Below are positions 1-5,324 of a stretch of DNA of 9,102 nt, in pieces; positions within the stretch are counted from its first letter, which is position 1, and every line of letters begins with the position of its first letter. Under the pieces are notes generated by a model. That model made no database searches. It was not told where the DNA came from and was given only the letters and a program-made list of their open reading frames with translations. Position numbers and translations under genes: made by a program. The DNA is from Clostridia bacterium (GTDB lineage: Bacteria > Bacillota > Clostridia > UBA1381), in contig CAAGKL010000062.1 in assembly GCA_900770405.1 (NCBI GenBank), positions 1-9,102 of the forward strand. The letters are read 5' to 3'.

Positions 1-19
1 CACGACGCTCTTCCGATCT
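1..19. other. Illumina TruSeq adapter remnant (artefact)
   Basis: The 19 bases CACGACGCTCTTCCGATCT are identical to the 3' end of the Illumina TruSeq read-1 (universal) adapter. An exact 19-base match exactly at the first base of the window is not credible by chance, so this is untrimmed library adapter at a contig end. It stays open in the ileS reading frame: bases 2-19 would add six false residues, TTLFRS, to the partial IleRS protein. Confidence 0.97.
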
Positions 20-217
20 ATATTCATCACCTCCAAGGCAACGGTATGCGACGGCGAGGCACCCGTGGACGCGTTTGTCGGCGAGCACGTTAAGGTGTGC
101 GCCGAGGCAAGCAAATATGAGAAATGCGGCAGATGCTGGGTTCATTCCGAAACAGTCGGGACAATAGAAGGCTTTGACGGAATTTGCGCAGATTGTGTAC
201 GCAAGCTCACAAAATAA
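20..217 (+). CDS. ileS: Isoleucyl-tRNA synthetase, C-terminal fragment
   Basis: This is the last 65 residues of isoleucyl-tRNA synthetase, the cytoplasmic class I enzyme that charges tRNA-Ile. Its 5' end is cut by the contig start. I translated it by hand from base 20; it opens IFITSKATVCDG and stops at TAA 215-217. The C-terminal zinc finger is clear: C36-G-R-C39-W followed by C56-A-D-C59 in fragment numbering, the CxxCW...CxxC pattern that binds zinc in bacterial IleRS and is needed for aminoacyl transfer. The preceding hydrophobic IFITSKA strand also fits the region just before the finger in this family. More than 90 percent of the protein is missing, so catalytic motifs (HIGH, KMSKS) and T-box control cannot be assessed. 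Identification rests on the zinc finger and its C-terminal placement. Confidence 0.88.
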   Translation: MFITSKATVCDGEAPVDAFVGEHVKVCAEASKYEKCGRCWVHSETVGTIEGFDGICADCVRKLTK

Positions 218-225
218 AGAATTTT

Positions 226-258
226 GGGCTGTCTGCAATTGCGGGCAGCCCTGTTTTT
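226..258 (+). terminator. Hairpin with T-tract after ileS
   Basis: GGGCTGTCTGC (226-236) pairs with GCGGGCAGCCC (241-251) as an 11-bp stem with two G-T wobbles and loop AATT, followed by TGTTTTT. It starts 8 bases after the ileS stop, so it reads as the ileS terminator. The T-tract ends only 18 bases before the start codon of the next gene, leaving no room for a promoter in between. The hairpin is therefore either read through or acts as an attenuator for the downstream gene. Confidence 0.8.
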
Positions 259-276
259 ACGGAGGACGGGGATTTT

Positions 277-960
277 ATGGATATAACAGGCGAGCTTTTC
301 GCGCTTGCAGACCAGAAATACAGGGATTTTCATATGCGGCTCATACCTACTGTCGAGCCGGAGCTGATTATCGGCATAAGAACGCCGCAGCTCAGACGCT
401 TTGCATCGCAGCTCGATGCCGGAACGGCGGCGGAATTTATGGCGGCACTGCCGCACAAATACTACGAGGAGAATAACCTGCACGCGTTTCTGATTGAAAA
501 AATACGCGATTTCGATGATGCGATCCGCCGCACGGAGGAGTTTGTGCCGTATATAGACAACTGGGCGACCTGCGACTGCTTTTCGCCGAAGATCTTTGCG
601 AAAAATCCCGACAGGTTTCTCTCACATATCGACGCGTGGCTCAAAAGCGGCAGACCCTACAGCGTGCGGCTCGGTATCGGTATGCTTATGCGCCATTACC
701 TTGGCGAAAATTTCCGCCCTGAGTATATGCGGCGCGCTGCGGAGTGCGCGTGCGAGGAGTATTACGTGAATATGATGATTGCGTGGTATTTCGCGACGGC
801 GCTGGCAAAGCGGTATGATGACGCGCTGATGTACCTGACCGAGAGGCGGCTGCCGGAGTGGATACATAACAAGACGATTTCAAAGGCGTGCGACTCGTAT
901 AGGATTGATGCACAGACAAAGGCATACCTGAAAACGCTGAGAATAAAAAAAGATGCCTGA
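277..960 (+). CDS. AlkD-like DNA alkylation repair protein
   Basis: A 227-residue cytoplasmic protein of the DNA alkylation repair (AlkC/AlkD HEAT-like repeat) family, close to the usual length of about 220-240. Characterised AlkD proteins are DNA glycosylases that release N3- and N7-alkylpurines without flipping the base. Helical repeats run through the protein. IDNWATCD places W96 and D100 where AlkD has its conserved Trp and catalytic Asp. R131 in the SVRLGIGMLMRHYL helix fits the conserved catalytic Arg, and YYVNMMIAWY supplies the later aromatic (W170). I chose ATG 277, preceded by GGAGG at 261-265 (11-base spacing), because an in-frame extension back to 184 would run through the ileS 3' end and its hairpin. 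Its last codons and stop lie inside the following terminator. No damage-response operator is visible. Substrate preference is not readable from sequence; the family call is firm. Confidence 0.9.
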   Translation: MDITGELFALADQKYRDFHMRLIPTVEPELIIGIRTPQLRRFASQLDAGTAAEFMAALPHKYYEENNLHAFLIEKIRDFDDAIRRTEEFVPYIDNWATCDCFSPKIFAKNPDRFLSHIDAWLKSGRPYSVRLGIGMLMRHYLGENFRPEYMRRAAECACEEYYVNMMIAWYFATALAKRYDDALMYLTERRLPEWIHNKTISKACDSYRIDAQTKAYLKTLRIKKDA

Positions 961-974
961 CGGCATCTTTTTTT
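945..974 (+). terminator. Rho-independent terminator overlapping the alkD-like stop
   Basis: AGATGCC (951-957) pairs with GGCATCT (962-968) around loop TGAC. The stem is extended by an A-run on the left and T-run on the right (T 968-974). The TGA stop codon of the alkylation repair gene sits in the loop, so the last codons double as the left arm. The symmetric A/T flanks could in principle stop transcription from either side, but the next gene runs in the same direction. Confidence 0.88.
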
Positions 975-1025
975 ATCACCAAGTGCCACCCTTGAGTGTG
1001 TTATAGGTGAAAGGAGTTGATGACG

Positions 1026-1511
1026 ATGGGGAATCATTCGGTGCGGCCGACCGATGATGAACTTGAGAACGTGGTAAACAATTATTTCAATATGCTTTTC
1101 AGACTTTGCTTTACAATTCTCGGCAACAGCGCCGATGCAGAGGACGCGGTTTCCGAGGTGTTTTTGAAATACATATCAAAGCCGACCGCATTTAACGGCG
1201 AGGAGCACCGCAAGGCGTGGCTCATACGCGTGGCAACAAATGTGTGCCGGAATATGCGCCGCAGACCTGTGCTTTGCAATATAGACGATTTCGAGCAGCT
1301 CGCCGCCGAGGAGCGTGACAGGGCGGTTCTGGAGGAAGTTATGCGCCTGCCGGAGAAATACAGGACGGTGATATACCTGTACTATATCGGGGGCTACAGG
1401 GTTGCGGAAATCGGCACAATGCTCAGGATTTCGCTCTCCGCGGCGAAAAAGCGGCTTCAGTATGCAAGGCAAAGGCTTCGGATTGAATATGAAAAGGAGG
1501 GGCATATATGA
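1026..1511 (+). CDS. ECF-type sigma-70 family RNA polymerase sigma factor
   Basis: A 161-residue group 4 (ECF) sigma factor, a normal length for the family. Such factors direct RNA polymerase to a small regulon, usually in response to envelope or environmental stress, and are held off by a cognate anti-sigma factor. Region 2 spans about residues 16-83, with NSADAEDAVSEVFLKY the classic acidic core-binding stretch and KAWLIRVATNVCRN the end of region 2. Region 4 spans about 103-153, where LPEKYRTVIYLYYIGGYRVAEIG leads into the helix-turn-helix and the recognition helix SLSAAKKRLQYARQRL. Three in-frame starts cluster here: TTG 1017, ATG 1020 and ATG 1026. ATG 1026 is chosen because AAGGAG (1011-1016) then sits 9 bases away, while the others lie 0-3 bases from it. 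It overlaps the next gene by ATGA, indicating translational coupling. The ECF subgroup is not assigned. Confidence 0.93.
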   Translation: MGNHSVRPTDDELENVVNNYFNMLFRLCFTILGNSADAEDAVSEVFLKYISKPTAFNGEEHRKAWLIRVATNVCRNMRRRPVLCNIDDFEQLAAEERDRAVLEEVMRLPEKYRTVIYLYYIGGYRVAEIGTMLRISLSAAKKRLQYARQRLRIEYEKEGHI

Positions 1512-2251
1512 AAAGTGAGGATTTTATAAGAGCGGTCGGCGGCATTGAAATTCCTGACGGGGCGCGCGAGCGCGTGCTGCACAGGGTGCGGTCGACAGGA
1601 CGAAAGGAGCACACAATTATGGGAAAAAAGAAAATTCTGGCGCTTACGGCAGCGGTGGTTATGGTAATCGGCGCGGCGGCATATGCCGCGAACAGCTACA
1701 TTTCGAGCTGGTATTCGAGCTCGAGCGCGTATGATGCGTATAAAACGCTGCCCACCGAGCAGCAGTGCACAGAGGATTGCGGCTTTGTGCCGACGCTGAT
1801 TGACAGCTTTGAGAACGGCTATGCCTTTGAGGGCGGCAGGGTCGTGAAAAATGACCTGCGCGATGATGCCGAAAAATCGGTCGAGAAGTTCAATTCCTTT
1901 AGCTTTGACTACGCCAAGGACGGCGACAAGGTGTATTTTTCGCAGGAAAAGTACAACAGTATGACCGATGAGCCGTCGGTGAAAATCGGCGAGGAGAACG
2001 GGGTCGACATTTATTATTATTCCTATCGGAATAAGTTCGTGCCCGCCGACTATAAGCTCACGGAGGAGGATAAGCGCGCGGAACAGGCGGGCGAGCTTAT
2101 CTTTTCCTACGGCTCGTCCGGTGTTGAGGTTATGACGGTAAGCTCGGTGAGCTGGCAAAAGGACGGCGTTCATTGCAGTTTGATGCAGCTGGGCGGAGCG
2201 CTGTCGCAGGAGGAGCTGGTGCAGATGGCGCGCGAGGCGATAAATGCGTAA
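1508..2251 (+). CDS. Putative membrane anti-sigma factor partnered with the ECF sigma
   Basis: A 247-residue protein predicted to cross the membrane once. A short cytosolic N-terminus (residues 1-42) is followed by a hydrophobic segment at about 43-60 (ILALTAAVVMVIGAAAYAA), then a Ser-rich linker (SSWYSSSSAY) and an extracytoplasmic domain of about 170 residues. The C-terminus, VSSVSWQKDGVHCSLMQLGGALSQEELVQMAREAI, resembles the DUF4367-type ending common in clostridial sigma-linked membrane proteins; I cannot confirm this without a profile search. Two cysteines (C87, C91) sit in QCTEDC just after the linker. The ATG lies inside the sigma stop (ATGA overlap), with AAGGAGG at 1494-1500 and 7-base spacing. 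That arrangement and topology suggest it holds the sigma factor at the membrane. The cytosolic part is short and shows no zinc-binding HxxxCxxC anti-sigma motif. A second start may exist at 1619. Function is inferred from context. Confidence 0.7.
   Translation: MKSEDFIRAVGGIEIPDGARERVLHRVRSTGRKEHTIMGKKKILALTAAVVMVIGAAAYAANSYISSWYSSSSAYDAYKTLPTEQQCTEDCGFVPTLIDSFENGYAFEGGRVVKNDLRDDAEKSVEKFNSFSFDYAKDGDKVYFSQEKYNSMTDEPSVKIGEENGVDIYYYSYRNKFVPADYKLTEEDKRAEQAGELIFSYGSSGVEVMTVSSVSWQKDGVHCSLMQLGGALSQEELVQMAREAINA
1603..1621 (+). promoter_or_regulatory. Possible internal ribosome binding site and in-frame start
   Basis: AAAGGAG (1603-1609) lies 9 bases before an in-frame ATG at 1619 within the anti-sigma-like gene. 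Translation from here would give a 210-residue protein beginning MGKKKILALTAAV, an N-terminus shaped like a signal anchor and lacking the 37 residues that would contact the sigma factor. The signal is as good as those of neighbouring genes, but nothing shows that it is used. Confidence 0.4.
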
Positions 2252-2281
2252 AAAATCGGGCTTTTTAGCCCGATTTTTTTT
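2250..2281. terminator. Bidirectional terminator between convergent genes
   Basis: ATCGGGCT (2255-2262) and AGCCCGAT (2267-2274) form a perfect 8-bp stem with a TTTT loop. An A-run lies on the left (2250-2255) and a T-run on the right (2274-2281). It works as an intrinsic terminator in both directions. It joins the stop of the plus-strand anti-sigma-like gene (2249-2251) to the stop of the minus-strand desulfoferrodoxin-like gene (2280-2282). Confidence 0.9.
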
Positions 2282-2615
2282 ATAAATACCGATACATAAG
2301 CCCCTCTTTTTCCGAGTACCAATAAAAAGTCCCGTGCGCGAAATACGGTATGCGCACCTCGAAGCTCCACTGTGGATAGAGCTTTTTGAAAATGACCGTA
2401 TCACCCGTGACAAACGCCGCAAAGGATACGTAATTTTCCTTTGTCATTTCGTGCGGCGAGGATATGAACCATTCATTTTCGATGCGCTCACATTTCACGC
2501 CATCGCTGTTTTTGACCGGAATAAGCGGCACAAGCTTGTGCGCACAGCAGCTTACGCCCGCACCGGCAAGCTGCCAGACTATATTTTTGCAGACCGGGCA
2601 AACGTAAAAGCTCAT
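2280..2615 (-). CDS. Desulfoferrodoxin-family protein lacking most superoxide reductase ligands
   Basis: A 111-residue protein built like a shortened two-domain desulfoferrodoxin (about 125 residues). The N-terminus FYVCPVCKNIVWQLAGAGVSCC has the desulforedoxin-type CxxC...CC arrangement (C6, C9, C23, C24) that binds an FeS4 iron, or possibly zinc. The rest follows the superoxide reductase fold: NSDG (36-39), then PHEMTKENYVSFAAFVTG in place of the family's HPMxxxHxIxWIxLxxD, then KKLYPQWSFEVRIPYF, and SEKEGLM where active enzymes have CNxHGxW. By hand alignment only one of the five active-site ligands remains (H55): one His site is N61, the Cys site is S101, the last His site is E104, and the EKH segment is gone. 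Superoxide reductase activity is therefore unlikely. A role in electron transfer, metal binding or redox sensing is possible but unproven. ATG 2615 is the only start in its frame after an upstream TAG; its ribosome site (GGCGGA) is weak. Confidence 0.8.
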   Translation of the reverse strand: MSFYVCPVCKNIVWQLAGAGVSCCAHKLVPLIPVKNSDGVKCERIENEWFISSPHEMTKENYVSFAAFVTGDTVIFKKLYPQWSFEVRIPYFAHGTFYWYSEKEGLMYRYL

Positions 2616-2686
2616 TTTTTTCAGACTTCCGCCGAAAGATGCGCTCTCCTCATATGTGCCGCAAAAATCGCCTCCCTACAGCTGTT

Positions 2687-2692
2687 ATTATA
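2687..2692 (-). promoter_or_regulatory. Putative -10 element of the desulfoferrodoxin-like gene
   Basis: On the minus strand this is a perfect TATAAT, about 70 bases upstream of the start codon. No good -35 is present; the hexamer at 17-base spacing is TTTATT. The spacer is flanked by a small inverted repeat CCGCA-N7-TGCGG that ends next to the -10 and could be an operator. The GH13 gene upstream on the same strand has no visible terminator, so readthrough from it is also possible. Confidence 0.45.
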
Positions 2693-2744
2693 CCGCAAAA
2701 GCTATGCGGAATAAACAAACGCTTAGTAGAGAGGCAATAATTTT

Positions 2745-4292
2745 TTAAAGCTTCAGATAGGACGCCGAGCAGGGCGGTACGGTCAAAACACCGTCAACTG
2801 TGGTGGCAGAGTCGCCGATGCTGTAGAGCGTGTCTGTCGGAGTGTATTCGGTGCGAATAGTGCACGCCTTGTCAAGCGGGTTGATTGCAACGAGCACGCC
2901 GTCCTCTTTCGTCCCGCGCAGATAAACGAGCGGATAGCCGCCGTCCGCGGTAAGCAGCTCGAAATGTGCGCTTTCCTGGAGTGCGGGGGTTGTCTTGCGC
3001 ACTTCAATCAGACGCTTCACCTCGTTTAAAAGCGAGCTCTCGTCGGCGAGCTGCGCTTTGACGGTCGGTTTGTCCGCCGACGGGTCGACGGGCGTATAGA
3101 GCTTGTCGGGCGCTGCGCTTGAAAAGCCGCAGTTTGTGCTGTCGTCCCATTGCATCGGCGTACGTGCGCCCGTGCGGTGATATCCGCCCTCGACAGATGT
3201 TATTTCAGGGAGATAACGCATACCGATTTCGTCACCGTAGTATATGAACGGCACGCCGGGCATTGAGAGAATGAACGCGAAACCGAGTCGTTGCTGCGTG
3301 TCGTCGAGGTCAAAGGACATACGCGTCATATCGTGGTTACCGGAGGGCAGGCAGATGAGCCCGTTGCCCTCGGTTTTCTCGTAGCACATCATATAGTAGT
3401 CGAAAAATTCCTTCAGGTTGCAGCCGCCCTTGGGTGAGAAATACGGATCTTTGCGGCGGAAAAGGTCGTTGTAGTGCGAGGGACCGAAGTGCAGCAAAAA
3501 ATCCATATCATAGCCGGCAGCAAGCGCGCGGTCAGGCTGTCCCCATTCGGAAACGAACGCCGCGTCGGGGAAGGATTTTTTGACTTCACTGAAGATATCC
3601 TGCCAAAGCTTGATTGTTTCGAGTTGCCCCTCGTCTGACTTAACCATCGCGCCCGCCATATCAACGCGAAAACCGTCACAGCCGAGCCCGAGCCAGAATT
3701 TGATTATGTTTATAATCTCGGCGCGCGTCGCGAGAGCCGCTTCGGAGTTCGGCGCGCACTGCCATGGTGCGGTAATCTCGGCAAAGCCGTAGTTGAGGGC
3801 GGGCTGTGAGGAGAAGAAATTTACGGCGCAGCTGCCGTCCCTTGCGGAAATTCCGCGCAGAGAACCGGAAATCCCGGCAAAGCCGGCACAATCCGTCCAG
3901 ATAATATCCGTCCAGATATAGCGGTCGCTATATTCGTTTTTCTCGGGCTGCATCGACTTTTGGAACCATTCACAGGTCGTTGCGGTGTGCCCGGGCACAA
4001 GGTCTAAAATCATATGCATACCGCGCTTGTGCACCTCATCAAAAAGGCGCTTTAAATCCTCGTTCGTGCCGTAGCGCGGCGCGGCGGTGTAGTAGTCCTC
4101 GACATCATAGCCTGCGTCAGTGAAGGGCGATTTAAAGCACGGGTTCATCCAGATTGCCGTAAAACCAACATCCTTGATGTAGTCGAGCTTTTCGCATATC
4201 CCGTTAAAATCGCCTATGCCGTCGGCATTGCTGTCGCGGAAGGTCTGGGGATATATTTCATAGAATATTGCATTTTTAAGCCATTTTTTCAT
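2745..4292 (-). CDS. GH13 alpha-amylase family glycoside hydrolase (cytoplasmic)
   Basis: A 515-residue enzyme of glycoside hydrolase family 13, whose members hydrolyse or transfer alpha-glucosidic bonds. The barrel starts at AIFYEIYPQTFRDSNADGIGDFNGI, where DSNADGIGD (20-28) resembles the calcium loop of oligo-1,6-glucosidase-like enzymes. Conserved region I is DLVPGH (97-102), with Gly where most members have Asn. Region II GFRVDMA gives nucleophile D211, region III VSEWG gives acid/base E249, and region IV SGNHD gives D321. ARTPMQW at 376-382 is a further family hallmark, followed by a C-terminal beta domain. There is no signal peptide, so it acts in the cytoplasm, probably on imported maltodextrins or short alpha-glucans; exact specificity is not assignable. 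The start at 4292 is fixed by AAAAAGGAG (4300-4308) with 7-base spacing; an earlier in-frame ATG at 4328 lacks a ribosome site. It is divergent from an AraC regulator, its likely controller. Confidence 0.92.
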   Translation of the reverse strand: MKKWLKNAIFYEIYPQTFRDSNADGIGDFNGICEKLDYIKDVGFTAIWMNPCFKSPFTDAGYDVEDYYTAAPRYGTNEDLKRLFDEVHKRGMHMILDLVPGHTATTCEWFQKSMQPEKNEYSDRYIWTDIIWTDCAGFAGISGSLRGISARDGSCAVNFFSSQPALNYGFAEITAPWQCAPNSEAALATRAEIINIIKFWLGLGCDGFRVDMAGAMVKSDEGQLETIKLWQDIFSEVKKSFPDAAFVSEWGQPDRALAAGYDMDFLLHFGPSHYNDLFRRKDPYFSPKGGCNLKEFFDYYMMCYEKTEGNGLICLPSGNHDMTRMSFDLDDTQQRLGFAFILSMPGVPFIYYGDEIGMRYLPEITSVEGGYHRTGARTPMQWDDSTNCGFSSAAPDKLYTPVDPSADKPTVKAQLADESSLLNEVKRLIEVRKTTPALQESAHFELLTADGGYPLVYLRGTKEDGVLVAINPLDKACTIRTEYTPTDTLYSIGDSATTVDGVLTVPPCSASYLKL

Positions 4293-4314
4293 ATTATCAC
4301 TCCTTTTTATTGAC

Positions 4315-4320
4315 ATTATA
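4315..4320 (-). promoter_or_regulatory. Putative -10 element of the GH13 gene
   Basis: A perfect TATAAT on the minus strand, 22 bases upstream of the GH13 start codon, giving a very short leader that begins about at the AAAAAGGAG ribosome site. The -35 at 17-base spacing (TAGAAT) is poor. That is typical of a promoter needing an activator and fits control by the divergent AraC-family protein. Confidence 0.5.
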
Positions 4321-4323
4321 TCA

Positions 4324-4386
4324 CGCATATTTTTTCTATTCTACCAAAATTTACGCAAAAAATAACACAATATTCGCATATTTTAT
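4324..4386. promoter_or_regulatory. CGCA direct repeats in the AraC/GH13 divergent promoter region
   Basis: CGCATATTTT occurs exactly twice, at 4324-4333 and 4375-4384, and a related CGCAAAAAAT lies at 4354-4363. Start-to-start spacings are 30 and 21 bases, close to three and two helical turns, so all three face the same side of the DNA. AraC-family proteins commonly bind tandem direct half-sites about 21 bases apart. The right repeat abuts the TTGACA of the regulator's promoter, and the left one lies between the -10 and the poor -35 of the GH13 promoter. That placement suits autorepression plus control of GH13. The sequences are AT-rich, so chance similarity is possible. Confidence 0.4.
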
Positions 4387-4414
4387 TGACAGGCAGTGCC
4401 AATGGCGGTATAAT
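4386..4414 (+). promoter_or_regulatory. Perfect consensus sigma-A promoter of the AraC-family gene
   Basis: TTGACA (4386-4391) and TATAAT (4409-4414) are separated by exactly 17 bases, a perfect match to the housekeeping consensus. The spacer carries a small palindrome, GCCA-A-TGGC (4398-4406). Transcription would start near 4421, giving a leader of about 17 bases that consists mainly of the G-rich ribosome site. Such a strong promoter on a regulatory gene suggests it is held down by repression. Confidence 0.85.
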
Positions 4415-4437
4415 GAGAGAATAGGGGGGGAGAAGTT

Positions 4438-5289
4438 TTGCGGAGCGAATTAAAGGAGATAAAGCCGCACGGAAATGCGGACTACGCCTTTGCAATGTAC
4501 TGTATGACGGGCGGAAACTCGAATGTGCTTGTGACAAATCATTGGCACAACGAAACGGAAATTCTGTATATTGCCGCCGGCGAGATTTATGCAAATATAA
4601 ATAACGAGTATTGCGTCGGCAGGCGGGGGGATATAATTATCGCGAACAGCGGCGAAATGCACGAGCTTTACGGGAGAAATACCGAGCTTCGTTATACTGC
4701 GTTCGTGTTTGATATGAAAAGTCTGAGCTTTATGCTCGATGACGCGCCGCAGCGCGAGCTCGTAAAGCCGCTTGCGGACGGCAGCCGCGGCTTTGCGCGG
4801 CGCATATTGAATAACCCGGGCGCGGGGCGGATTTTAGAGGATATAATCAGGCTCAATATTGACAAGCCGCCGGCGTATATGCTGAATACAAAGGCGGATT
4901 TGCTGCGGTTTGCGGGGCTGTGCGCGGAGGAGGGGCTGCTGGTCGAGCGCGGCGGCGCGGACAGCGACGACAGCCTGCTCAAGCGGATAATTTTTTACAT
5001 AAACGCGCATTACACCGAAAAGCTTACGCTTTGCACGATTGCGCGCGAATTTAATATGTCGCCGAAGCATTTCTGCCGTTTTTTCAAGAAAAATTTCCGC
5101 CGCACGTTCGTGGAATATGTGAACACGATACGGCTGGAGCGGGCGATGCACCTGCTGGAGCGGGGTGGGATGTCCGTGACCGAGGCTGCGGTGGAATGCG
5201 GATTTTCAAATATGAGCTATTTTGCAAGGCTTTTCAAAAATGCGGTCGGCTGCGCTCCGCGTGAATACAGGGCTATGCGGATAAAATAA
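4438..5289 (+). CDS. AraC-family transcriptional regulator with cupin sensor domain
   Basis: A 283-residue one-component regulator. The N-terminal cupin-like ligand domain spans about residues 15-100; NHWHNETEILYIAAGEIYANINNE and RRGDIIIANSGEMHEL are typical of sugar-responsive AraC proteins. A helical linker follows, then a two-HTH DNA-binding domain at about 182-283. The first HTH lies in LTLCTIAREFNMSPKHFCRFFKKNF and the second in MSVTEAAVECGFSNMSYFARLFKNAVGCAPREYR, the family signature. It starts at TTG 4438, with GGGGGGGAG at 4424-4432 and a 5-base gap. The first in-frame ATG would remove about 19 residues at the edge of the sensor domain, and no ribosome site precedes it. Its divergent position makes the GH13 gene its likely target, so the inducer is probably an alpha-glucan or derivative; that is inference. 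It probably regulates itself through the CGCA repeats. Confidence 0.93.
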   Translation: MRSELKEIKPHGNADYAFAMYCMTGGNSNVLVTNHWHNETEILYIAAGEIYANINNEYCVGRRGDIIIANSGEMHELYGRNTELRYTAFVFDMKSLSFMLDDAPQRELVKPLADGSRGFARRILNNPGAGRILEDIIRLNIDKPPAYMLNTKADLLRFAGLCAEEGLLVERGGADSDDSLLKRIIFYINAHYTEKLTLCTIAREFNMSPKHFCRFFKKNFRRTFVEYVNTIRLERAMHLLERGGMSVTEAAVECGFSNMSYFARLFKNAVGCAPREYRAMRIK

Positions 5290-5318
5290 AAACGGGCTGA
5301 AATTTTCAGCTCGTTTTC
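5289..5318. terminator. Bidirectional terminator between the AraC gene and the small membrane gene
   Basis: AAAACGGGCTGAA pairs with TTCAGCTCGTTTT (one G-T wobble) around a short A/T loop, with T-runs on both strands. It begins at the AraC stop codon and ends 7 bases before the stop of the minus-strand gene, so it probably serves both convergent genes. Confidence 0.82.
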
Positions 5319-5324
5319 CTGTAA

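Noticed and set aside
184..276. In-frame upstream extension of the alkylation repair gene
   Set aside because: It would run through the ileS 3' end and the terminator hairpin. The ribosome site at 261-265 and the family's usual N-terminus both support ATG 277.
1697..1730. Repeated TCGAGC words in the anti-sigma-like gene
   Set aside because: They encode the Ser-rich linker (SSWYSSSS) and reflect repeated Ser codons, not a regulatory repeat.
1457..2422. Long minus-strand open frame (321 codons) opposite the anti-sigma-like gene
   Set aside because: It is antisense to the well-supported sigma and anti-sigma genes, crosses the bidirectional terminator, and its translation is rich in Arg, His and Ile with no recognisable domain. 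It is a by-product of GC-biased codons on the other strand.
2334..2714. Plus-strand open frame of 126 codons
   Set aside because: It is antisense to the desulfoferrodoxin-like gene, which has an intact CxxC...CC motif and fold landmarks. The plus frame shows no recognisable motif.
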